From the NCBI RefSeq assembly GCF_900452395.1, contig NZ_UGNV01000001.1, forward strand, positions 2,133,501-2,197,500: a stretch of DNA of 64,000 nt, in the 5' to 3' direction. The position numbers and the translations under genes are program-made. The notes below the pieces were generated by a model. The model saw only the letters and a program-made list of their open reading frames with translations, did not search any database and was not told where the DNA came from. Positions 37,044 to 46,470 of the stretch are shown here, piece after piece. This DNA comes from Legionella beliardensis. Lineage in GTDB: Bacteria > Pseudomonadota > Gammaproteobacteria > Legionellales > Legionellaceae. Numbering within the stretch: position 1 is the stretch's first letter; each line of letters opens with the position of its first letter.

Positions 37044-37604
37044 TTAAAATAACCTATGAATTCCTATATCCTTTAGTAAGCTTGATAGGGTACCTCCCCA
37101 CGTTGGGGTCTCGTCTTCGTGTGATAGAAAGCGGCGCGTGTGAATAGTTGCTTGCATATCATTAGGAAAAGCTCGATACAATTCACCTAACTCACGATGA
37201 GAGCGATTACGATATACCCAATTACAAAACTCATCTAGGGCCTGAAAACTTTCTTCACAGATATTTTTATCAAGTGTTTCTAACGATTCAACTTCTAAAT
37301 GTGCACTTAAAGCATCCAAAAGTGGTTTATTTAATATGCGTTCTACAGAGCTTTCATAACGCTCCCAAATATATAAATACATCCCTTGTAGCACTGATAA
37401 TTTGTCTTTTTCTGTTGCAAACGAATAATGATTAAGACACTTAGCTACGCTTTGAATTAAATATACATCATCAAATAACTGGGAGCGCATAAAAGGAAGG
37501 CAAGAACAAAAAAGACCGCCCATAGTATATAATTTAGCATAACAATTATTTAATTTAATGGGTAAAAATTCCGCTTTTTGCTGCAACTGAGTAAAGGTTA
37601 GCAT
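37044..37604 (-). CDS. Protein of unknown function, first gene of a pair
   Basis: About 186 residues from the ATG at 37602-37604, which has GGAGGAAA upstream; the longer frame starts with a TTG inside that ribosome site. Alpha-helical and soluble by appearance, with four Cys in the first half (CYAKLYTMGGLFCSCLPF and a later one). No signal peptide and no recognised domain. The first gene of a two-gene unit with the 420-residue protein; a partner or paired-effector relationship is possible but unproven. Confidence 0.7.
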   Translation of the reverse strand: MLTFTQLQQKAEFLPIKLNNCYAKLYTMGGLFCSCLPFMRSQLFDDVYLIQSVAKCLNHYSFATEKDKLSVLQGMYLYIWERYESSVERILNKPLLDALSAHLEVESLETLDKNICEESFQALDEFCNWVYRNRSHRELGELYRAFPNDMQATIHTRRFLSHEDETPTWGGTLSSLLKDIGIHRLF

Positions 37605-37831
37605 ACTAGATTTCCTCCGCAAGTCAGTACTTGCCTTCCTAAGGCAGCAAGCATGTAGCCTAGGGCTAAATCTTTAAGACTTTAATTAACTTTCTTGAAA
37701 TTTTGCAGCTACAAAAAAACGCAAGCGGAATGCTAGATTTACTCAAGAAAGTCTGCAGGATTTTAATAGCGCTACCTGCTATTTCTTTTTTTATAACAAC
37801 GAATAGCACAATTTGCAAGGAGAGAATCTAA

Positions 37832-38011
37832 TTGACAATAAAACAATCATTTTCATCAGTTATAAACGTCGCAATATTAGGTACTAAAATGCCTGAAAGT
37901 ACCTATATTCTTATGCCGTTAGTAATTTTCTTTTACTTCTATCAATGGCAAAAGGCTTATGACTCAAAGCCTAGCCAGCGTTTTTCAAGCAGCTCACTTA
38001 ATAATACGTAA
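37832..38011 (+). CDS. Possible 59-residue membrane peptide with TTG start
   Basis: AAGGAG lies 9 bases before TTG at 37832. The frame runs 59 codons to TAA at 38009-38011. Its middle is hydrophobic (YILMPLVIFFYFY, about residues 26-38), followed by a polar Ser-rich tail. An internal ATG at codon 20 gives a 40-residue alternative. It lies in the 433 bp gap between the unknown pair and mpl, both on the other strand. Family not recognised; it may be spurious. Confidence 0.35.
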   Translation: MTIKQSFSSVINVAILGTKMPESTYILMPLVIFFYFYQWQKAYDSKPSQRFSSSSLNNT

Positions 38012-38037
38012 GCCATTAACTTAAATTTTGTACACCA

Positions 38038-39420
38038 TTAAACAGAAAAATTTTCTGCTGTTGCAAACCGATTAGCAATACTGGTAATTAGTTGCTGATG
38101 AATATTATCAAAGCCACGGTTACTCATAACGACCACAGCATCTCCTGGCTTGGCATATTGCACAATTGCATCAATAATTGCTGGCGTATTTGATAAAATT
38201 TTAAAAGTACATGTCCAATCTTTAGCAAAACTGGCTAAGTCGAATTGTTCTGGACTTAAAATAAAGGCATTATCAACTTGTGCTAATGCTTTGGCCATGT
38301 TTTCGGCATGCACACCTGAACGCATTGTATAAGAGGCAAATTCTAATGCTACGATAATCCGCTTGTGACGCTTACTCTGTCTTAATGCTTGGATTGTTTT
38401 AGCAATAGCAGTAGGATGATGAGCAAAATCATCATAAACGGTAATATCATATTGATTTGCCCTAACTTCAAGCCTTCTTTTGACAGGTTTAAAGGTTTTT
38501 AATGCTTGAGCTGCAACTTTTGGTTCAATACCAACATGGCTACTAGCGGCAATTGCAGCCAACCCATTCTCAACATTAAATCGGCCAATCAAAGGCCAAT
38601 TCACTTCCGCAATGTCCTCTTGATTATGCCAAATTCGAAAAGCACAACCGCTTTCATCTAAAATTTCAGCTCGCCAATTGGCTTTGCCATCTAACGCGGT
38701 GTCTTCTAAGTTAGAAAAAACTCCCCGCGCAATCACTGCATTTAAAGCAGCATCATCCCGTGGTTTAATGACCACACCTTTATTAGGAATAGTTTTTAAA
38801 TAATAATGAAATTGCTGCTGTATAGCCTCTAGATTTGCGTAAATATCAGCATGATCAAATTCTAAATTATTAAGAATCGCAACTTCAGGTCGATAGTGCA
38901 TAAGTTTTGGTCGCTTATCAAAGTAAGCGCTGTCATATTCATCGGCTTCAATGACAAACCACGGTCCTTGGCCTAAATTAGCACTGGTATTAAAATTTGG
39001 TGCAACGCCACCAATTAAAAAACCAGGATTTAAACCCGCTTGGTCTAAAATATGAGCGAGCATAGAGGTTGTTGTTGTCTTGCCATGTGTGCCTGCAACG
39101 GCTAACACCTTGTAGCGTGGTAAAATATTTTCCGCAAGCCATTGCGGGCCTGATGTATAACATTTACCTGCATTTAATATCGCTTCTAAAACAGGCATTC
39201 CTCGTTTAATGGCATTACCAACGATGATCACGTCAGCCTCTAAAGCCTGTGTACTGTCTTCATACCCTTCAGTCCACTGAATACCTTTTGCTTGTAATAA
39301 ATCACTTACCGGTGGGTAGCAGTTGGCATCGCATCCGGTAACATGATGACCCGCATCGCGTGCTAATAGTGCTAACGCACTCATAAATGTGCCACTAATT
39401 CCTAAAATATGTAAATGCAT
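38038..39420 (-). CDS. mpl: UDP-MurNAc:L-Ala-gamma-D-Glu-meso-DAP ligase
   Basis: Cytoplasmic cell-wall recycling ligase that re-attaches the tripeptide to UDP-MurNAc. 460 residues, Mur ligase fold: N-terminal HILGISGTFMSALALLARD, ATP loop VAGTHGKTTTTSMLAHIL, FLIGGVAPNFNTSANLG, EADEYDSAYFDKRPKL, and YDDFAHHPTAI. The start HILGISGTFM and GPQWLAE blocks fit Mpl rather than MurC. It follows an uncharacterised membrane-protein gene by 7 bp. Confidence 0.95.
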   Translation of the reverse strand: MHLHILGISGTFMSALALLARDAGHHVTGCDANCYPPVSDLLQAKGIQWTEGYEDSTQALEADVIIVGNAIKRGMPVLEAILNAGKCYTSGPQWLAENILPRYKVLAVAGTHGKTTTTSMLAHILDQAGLNPGFLIGGVAPNFNTSANLGQGPWFVIEADEYDSAYFDKRPKLMHYRPEVAILNNLEFDHADIYANLEAIQQQFHYYLKTIPNKGVVIKPRDDAALNAVIARGVFSNLEDTALDGKANWRAEILDESGCAFRIWHNQEDIAEVNWPLIGRFNVENGLAAIAASSHVGIEPKVAAQALKTFKPVKRRLEVRANQYDITVYDDFAHHPTAIAKTIQALRQSKRHKRIIVALEFASYTMRSGVHAENMAKALAQVDNAFILSPEQFDLASFAKDWTCTFKILSNTPAIIDAIVQYAKPGDAVVVMSNRGFDNIHQQLITSIANRFATAENFSV

Positions 39421-39427
39421 TTCTTTC

Positions 39428-39970
39428 TCATCGCCAAAGTGAAACAGTTAAAATATTAGCCGCTAATAAACCAAAACTAACGAGCATAGCAACAAAAAAA
39501 CTCATTTCTAATGCATAGCGATAGATATGTGCTATCGCTAAAAATTGCCAAATGCTTAAGATTAACGTACCCAATATATAAATAATTACAAATAATAACA
39601 TATCAGCCTGTTTTATATCAGCTGGCACCAGGTAAGAAGTCATTAATAAAAGCGGAAAAGCCAAACAATGGATGATTAAGTTACTCATCAATAAAGAAGA
39701 AATGGTTTGAATAAAGCGATTATCCTTTTTATAGATATACAAAAGTAACTTTGTATAAACACAATAAGACAGCAAAAGCGATAGGCCAGTAAGAATAGAA
39801 TTGATTAAGCTATATTCATTTTTAATATCAGCTAAAGACCATTGAATAAGAAGTATAATTAAATAAACTAATAAAATAAGACTTAATAAAAATAAGGAAC
39901 AAGGTGTATTTGCTGGCGTTTCTTTCAAAATGGCTACCTGCCAATATCGCTTTAAAAGTGAGCCCCACAT
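39428..39970 (-). CDS. Five-helix membrane protein, unknown function
   Basis: 180 residues, with about five hydrophobic segments (roughly 27-45, 57-80, 88-112, 122-145, 155-178). The layout resembles Yip1-type small membrane proteins, but no motif is convincing. It lies 7 bp upstream of mpl and so is probably co-transcribed with it; a link to envelope recycling is only positional. Confidence 0.7.
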   Translation of the reverse strand: MWGSLLKRYWQVAILKETPANTPCSLFLLSLILLVYLIILLIQWSLADIKNEYSLINSILTGLSLLLSYCVYTKLLLYIYKKDNRFIQTISSLLMSNLIIHCLAFPLLLMTSYLVPADIKQADMLLFVIIYILGTLILSIWQFLAIAHIYRYALEMSFFVAMLVSFGLLAANILTVSLWR

Positions 39971-40084
39971 AATATTATCCTATTTTATTAGTGCATGAAC
40001 CGATTGTGCCTTAAAGTTCCATGGCAGGCTCAAGGCTAACCGTTATCAGTAAAATCTATTTATTCAACATTATTTAAGCATATG

Positions 40085-43000
40085 TCATAAATTGTTTTTA
40101 TTTAATTTTTTATACGCAAGGTTTACTTTTTTAATTATATTTACCTGTTGCACAAGGGGTTTTTTCCATGGGCCAGAAATTTTATAAGTATAGCCACTTA
40201 TTTTCTGCATGCCATGGTTAATAATTGTACTTGCTATCCAAGTAGCAAACCCAATTACAGGTCCACCAGCGATTGTAGCAACAATAGGTAGGCTTGCTGT
40301 AATATGAGGCGTAATTTCTAAATCTAAATTATAACGTTGATTAACAACATCTAGATTGCCTTTCATGCTTGCATAAGCTACCGGGCCATCAATATAGCTG
40401 TGCTGGGTCGTGACAAGACCGTGATTAACTTTAAATGCGCCATTATACTCATCAAAACTATAACCATGTTGCGCTAAATCACTAAAATCAAGTTTGAGGC
40501 GACGAGGTATAGTTTGCAGGCTTAATATACTAAGTAATTTACCCATGCCTAGTTTTTCTTCCGTTTCGGGGCTTAAATTAGTAATACGACCATCCTTAAA
40601 AAGAAGATGTAAATCACCTGCAAATTGTTTTAAAGAAAAATCGTGGAAGCCTCCAGGCCATTGGCCTGTAAATTGAATATTACCGCGATGAGCTTCTAAC
40701 GCTGGACTAATCTTCAAGCGCTGCAAAGCTTTAGCTAAATCATTAATTTCCATAGTACCTTGCAAAAACGTGCTACTTTCGTTTTCTTTTTGACGCCATT
40801 CTCCCTTGGCTTGCATATCATAGCCTAATGCGCTTAATTTAAAGGAATCTAGTTGTAGCTTATTAGGCTTAGTGGTCGTCTTAATCACTGCTTTACCTAA
40901 ATCTAAGGTATTAAATTGTAATTGCTCAATCGTTAAATCTAAATTAGGTATATCCTTAATGTTTAAAGCAGAAGGTTTATTTAGGCTACTTGGCGTTGGC
41001 CCATTAGCAAGAATTAGCTTAGCAACGTGGCCACTTAAACGATGGCAGTCTTCTTGATAATGCAATTTAGCAGCTATTTGTTTTTGTTTTATATCAACTA
41101 ACCACTCCTTGTCATGAATTTTTGTGGCCTTTAAGTTTAAATTAGGATAGCTTTGGCTACCTATTTTGGCCTGTTTTAACAAAATATCGACCACACGAAG
41201 CGGGATAGCACTTGAGCTAGTTTTATTAAAAGGTATTTTTGCTAATGCATCCTGCCAACGTTGTAAGTTAAAATTAGACAGTGTACCTACCACTTGTAAA
41301 CCCGGCTTTTCCTGCCATAACGCTTGACCATTACCAAGGCGTATCTCGCCCCTTTCTAGTTGAAACTTGCCATTTAACCAAGAAAACCATAAATCACTAT
41401 TGACTAGCTCATTATAAGCAATACGTAAGCGCACTGCTTTTTTAGGATTGAAATTAACATCAATGGTCAATGGCGCCAGCGCAGAGAAGGTTTTTCCAAG
41501 AGGAGGCGGTAGATTAATTGCCATGCCAGCTAGAGAGGTTTTGATTTGTAAATGATCTAAATCATCAGGATCGTTTGTTATAGTTAAAATGCCTTCCAAT
41601 CCTACCTCACCATCTAATAAAGAAAGCCAAGGTAAATTAAATTTATTACGCAATACTTGGCTTGTTGTAGTTGCAGTAATTTTTACTTCTGTGTACGGCT
41701 TAGGGTAACGCACCGATTGAATCACTAAATTAACTGGGCAATCCATGGTGGCTGCTTTAAGGTTACTGCTTAAAATACCTTGTTCATCAAATTGCAACGA
41801 ACCAGCTAAGTGATCTAATTGCACATCATTAATGATATGATTGACTAAAACTTGATTATTTTTAAAGACAAGATCACCTAAGGCTAAAATATGATCATGT
41901 CCAGGAGCACTATAAAAAGGGACTTCTAATTGCAGGCTTAAATCTAAATCGCCCTTCATCTTTAATATGTTTAAAGCAGATAATTTTTTAGCCAATGGCG
42001 ATGAATGAACGTAGTCTAGTGCCTTACTAGTAGTCGTATTGATTTGTGTTCGTAACAATAAAGTTTCTTTGTCCAAACCTATATCAGGCACACGTAAGTT
42101 AGTATGACTAATCTTAAAACCCTTTGTCGTTGCTTGCTCAAGCGTTGCATCCAGCAGGCGTTTGTTTAAATTTAAATAACCATTAATATCTTTGACTAAG
42201 GGCCAATTTGGCGCAAAACTTAAATCAACCCCCTGCAAATAGCTTCTAATAGTAAATTCGCCTGGCTGCTTATCAAAAGGAAAATCTGCAGCGCGGCCAT
42301 GAATAGCAATTTTTGCAACAACTTGTTTAATCCGTTTTACATCGTGCTTAAGCCATACATCTAACTTAGGCTTTAGGTATTTTTTAGGTAAATAGGTAAG
42401 CCACTGCTCGGCATTATTCCCTAATATTTGGGCAGTCAAATCAATTTGGCCTGCAGATTTTGCAGAAACATCTTGAATACTTCCCTCTGCATTAACTTTT
42501 AAATCTGGTCGGATAAGCGTCAAGCGATGAAGATTAATTTGCACGCCTTTAGCGAGTACTTGCCAATTAAGAGAACCTGCCAGCACATCAAATGCGACAG
42601 AAGGTTTAGTGAGAAAGTTTAAATGAGGAGATGCATAGCTATTTAACTCTAAACGGCCTTCATTAGGCTGCCAGTACAATGCACCTGATAAATTTTGCAT
42701 ACCCGGCAATTTTTTCTGTGCTAACCAGCTTAGGCGACTAAATTTAGTTAATAAGCGTGTAGGATTCTTATCTTTTAGAGTAAGCCGCACATCTTGCAGC
42801 AAACCTTGTGGCATAACCGCTAAAATTGGATTAAATTGCTCTGGCCAATTCGAAATGGTTGGTAGCAAGGATTCTAAAATAAGATTTTTAACATAAAGAT
42901 CGAGCGTTTTACCACTTTGATTATAATTAAGCAGAAATTCATTCTTAGGCCATTTAATATCACCTAATTGCATTCTCATATTATTGCCAGCTAACTGCCA

Positions 43001-43933
43001 CCCTGCCTCGGTTGGATGCCAAGCTAAGTTAGCAAATAGGTAAGGTAAGTGCTGGTCTATTTTTGTTACTTTATCCTGCCAAGCTAATTTATTAAGCTCA
43101 ACGTTCGCTTGCATTTGATTTATATGGCCTGCTTGCCAATCCAGCCATAGTAAAAGATTTGCTTTTCCATCGTTTATTTGCATACGTGATGATGGTAAAA
43201 AGGTATCCCATTGCGTGAGTTGCAGGTGCTTTGCAGCAAAAAATAACCGACCTTTTGCTTCATTTAATTTATAGGGATTAAGCGTCATATCTGCTAATAA
43301 TCGAAATGATGTCAGCGGGGTTTGGGCAAGATAGGCATTGCCTGTCACCGTATATTTTCCCGAATGATTGGTTATTTTTAAATTAAAACGTCTTAATGGT
43401 AAGCGTGTTTCATCCTTTAAATACACTTGCAGGTTAAGGTTGTTAATCACAATTTTCTGTTGTGCTAAAACCCACGACAAGACAGGCTCATAAGCAAGAT
43501 TAGTATTATTTTTATTGATATTAGTTAAGCCATCTATTTGCCATTGCTTATCTATCTGACGCAACGTTAAATTGAGATCATCAATATACAAAATTCCAGG
43601 TTGTAGTTGCCAATGCCGGAGCGACTCAAAAAGATTAATGCCTACTAGGAATTTTTTTAAATAAATCGTGGTGTTTTTGCTTTGAACTGTAACGCCTTTT
43701 AGCTTAATAACCGGTTCAAACCAAAACCAACCTGTTTCCATCTTTTGAATGGTAACCGGCTCACCTAGGAGCATTGTTAAGCGCTGCTCAAGCTTAGGTT
43801 TGTATTGTTTAGCCCAGGGAGTTAGTACCCGAAATAGACTAGACATAATTGCTAAAGCAATAACTAAGATCGCAAAAATCAGCCAACAGCGTTTGAAAAA
43901 CTTAAGCAAAGGTGGTAACAGGTGTGAACGCAT
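40085..43933 (-). CDS. yhdP: YhdP-type AsmA-like envelope protein
   Basis: About 1282 residues from the ATG at 43931-43933; the frame opens further only with a TTG at 43981 that is less suitable. One N-terminal membrane helix (about 15-38: CWLIFAILVIALAIMSSLF) anchors a very long periplasmic repeat-beta-groove domain with DUF3971 and an AsmA-like C-terminal region (GNIQFTGQWPGGFHDFSL). YhdP and its relatives (TamB, YdbH) carry phospholipids to the outer membrane. The length agrees with E. coli YhdP (about 1266). Confidence 0.92.
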   Translation of the reverse strand: MRSHLLPPLLKFFKRCWLIFAILVIALAIMSSLFRVLTPWAKQYKPKLEQRLTMLLGEPVTIQKMETGWFWFEPVIKLKGVTVQSKNTTIYLKKFLVGINLFESLRHWQLQPGILYIDDLNLTLRQIDKQWQIDGLTNINKNNTNLAYEPVLSWVLAQQKIVINNLNLQVYLKDETRLPLRRFNLKITNHSGKYTVTGNAYLAQTPLTSFRLLADMTLNPYKLNEAKGRLFFAAKHLQLTQWDTFLPSSRMQINDGKANLLLWLDWQAGHINQMQANVELNKLAWQDKVTKIDQHLPYLFANLAWHPTEAGWQLAGNNMRMQLGDIKWPKNEFLLNYNQSGKTLDLYVKNLILESLLPTISNWPEQFNPILAVMPQGLLQDVRLTLKDKNPTRLLTKFSRLSWLAQKKLPGMQNLSGALYWQPNEGRLELNSYASPHLNFLTKPSVAFDVLAGSLNWQVLAKGVQINLHRLTLIRPDLKVNAEGSIQDVSAKSAGQIDLTAQILGNNAEQWLTYLPKKYLKPKLDVWLKHDVKRIKQVVAKIAIHGRAADFPFDKQPGEFTIRSYLQGVDLSFAPNWPLVKDINGYLNLNKRLLDATLEQATTKGFKISHTNLRVPDIGLDKETLLLRTQINTTTSKALDYVHSSPLAKKLSALNILKMKGDLDLSLQLEVPFYSAPGHDHILALGDLVFKNNQVLVNHIINDVQLDHLAGSLQFDEQGILSSNLKAATMDCPVNLVIQSVRYPKPYTEVKITATTTSQVLRNKFNLPWLSLLDGEVGLEGILTITNDPDDLDHLQIKTSLAGMAINLPPPLGKTFSALAPLTIDVNFNPKKAVRLRIAYNELVNSDLWFSWLNGKFQLERGEIRLGNGQALWQEKPGLQVVGTLSNFNLQRWQDALAKIPFNKTSSSAIPLRVVDILLKQAKIGSQSYPNLNLKATKIHDKEWLVDIKQKQIAAKLHYQEDCHRLSGHVAKLILANGPTPSSLNKPSALNIKDIPNLDLTIEQLQFNTLDLGKAVIKTTTKPNKLQLDSFKLSALGYDMQAKGEWRQKENESSTFLQGTMEINDLAKALQRLKISPALEAHRGNIQFTGQWPGGFHDFSLKQFAGDLHLLFKDGRITNLSPETEEKLGMGKLLSILSLQTIPRRLKLDFSDLAQHGYSFDEYNGAFKVNHGLVTTQHSYIDGPVAYASMKGNLDVVNQRYNLDLEITPHITASLPIVATIAGGPVIGFATWIASTIINHGMQKISGYTYKISGPWKKPLVQQVNIIKKVNLAYKKLNKNNL

Positions 43934-44010
43934 AGTAATATGAATCGTTGCATAAAATAGTATTGACTTGTCTAATATCAATACTATTTTTAGTAAAATA
44001 AATTGATTTT

Positions 44011-45321
44011 TTAAACGACATAACCTCCCTCACGCATTTTTGCTAATTTATAACGTAATGTCCGTTCGCTTACCCCTAATGCCGCAGCGACTTGCTGACG
44101 ATTTCCTCCATGGGCTTCTAAAGTACGAATTATCATATCAAACTCATGCTCTTGTAAATTTTTCATAGCCATATTGATAGATAACGCTCGCTCTGTTTCT
44201 ACCGCTGGCAACTGCAAATGAACTGGCTCAATGATACCACTTGTTTGTAACACTAATGCTCTTTGGATGACATTATCTAATTCGCGTGCGTTCCCTGGCC
44301 AAGGGTAATGCAACAGCGCCTGAATTGCTTCTTCGCTTAATACAGGAACTCTTAAGGCATTTCCTTTACAAAAACGACGAATCAGATAATCTGCCAAAGG
44401 TATGATATCACATATTCTTTCTCTCAAAGGCAGCCAATGTAGTGGAAAAATATTTAGGCGATAATATAAATCTTCCCTAAAACGCCCTAATTGCACTTCT
44501 TCCAGTAATTGTCTATTGCTAGTAGCAAGCACGCGCACATCTAAATGGATGAGCTTATTTGCACCAATACGCTCTACTTCTTTTTCTTGGATAACACGCA
44601 GCAATTTAGCTTGCAAGCTTAAGCTCATTTCACTGACTTCATCTAACAACAGTGTACCGCCTTGTGCTTGCTCAAATTTTCCAGGTGTGGATTTATAAGC
44701 ACCAGTGAAGGCTCCTTTTTCATAACCAAACAAGGTGGCTTCAAGCATCTGTTCAGGAATAGCGGCACAATTAATAGCAATAAAAGGCTGCCTGTGGCGT
44801 GCAGAGTGATCATGAATAAAATGAGCGAGAACCTCTTTACCCGTTCCACTTTCACCTGTAATCATCACACCAACATCAGATTGCGCAACGCGTAACGCCA
44901 TTGATAATAAGGCTTGGCTTTTAGGATCTTTAGCAATGGGCTCATCCTCATTATCTGTAGATTCAGGCCTTACGTATGTCTTGATTTTTTCAGTTAATAC
45001 ATTTGCGCTAAACGGCTTTTCTAAATAATCTACGGCGCCATGTCTCATGGCTTTGACAGCATCTTCTACGGAACCATAGGCAGTCATCAGGATAACTGGC
45101 ATACCAGGAACTCGGCGTTGAATCTCAGTTAAAAGCTCTTGACCATCAATTTTATCCATACGTATATCAGTTAATACAATTGCTGGGCTATAGGTTTCTA
45201 GCATTGCCAATGCTTCTTTGCCATCTTTTGCAGCTAAATATGAGTGCCCTGCTAAATTCATGGTTTCAGCAAGCGCTTCACGCAACACCGGATCATCTTC
45301 TACGATTAATACGCCACTCAT
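44011..45321 (-). CDS. fleR: Flagellar sigma-54 response regulator FleR
   Basis: NtrC-family activator: receiver (about 1-120, phospho-acceptor Asp52 in IVLTDIRMD), AAA+ domain (Walker A GESGTGKE, GAFTGA loop contacting sigma-54, Walker B GGTLLLDEVSEM), and C-terminal Fis-type helix-turn-helix (RQQVAAALGVSERTLRYKL). The ATG at 45319-45321 is chosen (GGAAGG 7 bases upstream; 436 residues) over the longer frame to 45387. FleR drives mid-class flagellar genes; the adjacent kinase gene supports FleR over AtoC or ZraR. Confidence 0.88.
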   Translation of the reverse strand: MSGVLIVEDDPVLREALAETMNLAGHSYLAAKDGKEALAMLETYSPAIVLTDIRMDKIDGQELLTEIQRRVPGMPVILMTAYGSVEDAVKAMRHGAVDYLEKPFSANVLTEKIKTYVRPESTDNEDEPIAKDPKSQALLSMALRVAQSDVGVMITGESGTGKEVLAHFIHDHSARHRQPFIAINCAAIPEQMLEATLFGYEKGAFTGAYKSTPGKFEQAQGGTLLLDEVSEMSLSLQAKLLRVIQEKEVERIGANKLIHLDVRVLATSNRQLLEEVQLGRFREDLYYRLNIFPLHWLPLRERICDIIPLADYLIRRFCKGNALRVPVLSEEAIQALLHYPWPGNARELDNVIQRALVLQTSGIIEPVHLQLPAVETERALSINMAMKNLQEHEFDMIIRTLEAHGGNRQQVAAALGVSERTLRYKLAKMREGGYVV

Positions 45322-45390
45322 TGTTGCCTTCCTTTTATTAGTTTGATTAGCAGATATAACGTCACCCACTACGCTATAGCTTACCAAAAG

Positions 45391-46392
45391 CTATTGTGAA
45401 AGTTTTATTTTTATACAACACCCCTGACCAGGAGAAGAATCAAGCGTTATTTCGCCATGATGGGCCTTTACTACCGCTTTAACAACAGCAAGCCCTAAAC
45501 CCGTTCCTTTTGCTTTGGTTGTAAAAAAAGGAGAAAAGGCCTGAACTTTGACTGATTCGGTCATGCCACAGCCATTATCTCTAACACAAATGATAAGGTT
45601 GCTTCCAGTATAACTAAGCATAAGCTCAATGCAACTTGCTTTCGCTTGTATTGCATTCGTAATCAAATTTAAAACAGCGCCTATTAATGATTCGGTATGA
45701 AGATAATAGGTACCTGATAAAAGCTGATTGTTAATGGTTAGTTGCACTGATGAAGGCAGGGCTAAAGAATGAATTCGTTTTTCTAGCTCTTTTCCCCAAT
45801 CCAAAACATTTACTGCCACAAGCTCAATCGTCTCTCCGCGCGCAAAAAGCAATAAATCCTGAATCTGCTTTTCGATGCTGGTATGACATTCTTGAATACG
45901 CATGATCCACTTAGCCATGCGCTCCTGAGTTACTGTAGGATTTGTTAGATGCTCTGTATACAGCATCGCGGAAGACAATGGTGTACGTATTTGGTGCGCA
46001 AGTTGGGCGGTCATTCTACCTAATGCTAAAAATCGTCCGTATTCAGCCTTTTCTTGTTCATACTGTCTTGTGGTGGTTAAATCAGTTAGGGTAACTAACT
46101 CACCTGGCAGGCTATCTAATGAAGAAATGGCAACACTAATTCGACGGCCATCTACTAAGGAGATTTCATAGCCATCATCTTCCTTAGGTGCAAATGAACG
46201 TTTAATAATATCAAGCCATACAGAGTCTTTTAAATCATTTCCCAGTAAACCTTGAGCAACCTTATTCGCCCAAGCCACTCTGCCTTGCGCATTAATTACC
46301 ACTAAACCACAAGGAAGGCGCTCGCATATGTCATAAGACAGAGCGCTTATTTCTAAGTAATTGAAATCCTTATTGCTAAATGTAGAGGTCAT
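45391..46392 (-). CDS. fleS: Sensor histidine kinase FleS
   Basis: 333-residue soluble kinase with no membrane segment. PAS-like domain (about 20-108: LPCGLVVINAQGRVAWANK), HisKA with phospho-acceptor His133 in MTAQLAHQIRTPLSSAML, and HATPase (NLITNAIQAKA, DNGCGM, GTGLGLAVVK). A soluble PAS kinase directly before fleR is typical for FleS. Spacing to the fleR start is 69 bp. Confidence 0.87.
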   Translation of the reverse strand: MTSTFSNKDFNYLEISALSYDICERLPCGLVVINAQGRVAWANKVAQGLLGNDLKDSVWLDIIKRSFAPKEDDGYEISLVDGRRISVAISSLDSLPGELVTLTDLTTTRQYEQEKAEYGRFLALGRMTAQLAHQIRTPLSSAMLYTEHLTNPTVTQERMAKWIMRIQECHTSIEKQIQDLLLFARGETIELVAVNVLDWGKELEKRIHSLALPSSVQLTINNQLLSGTYYLHTESLIGAVLNLITNAIQAKASCIELMLSYTGSNLIICVRDNGCGMTESVKVQAFSPFFTTKAKGTGLGLAVVKAVVKAHHGEITLDSSPGQGCCIKIKLSQ

Positions 46393-46470
46393 AATTGTTA
46401 AGCTTAACGCTTAATTGATTAATTATTAATAAGTTATAGGATATTTCTTGATAATACCAGGCTGTGAACT

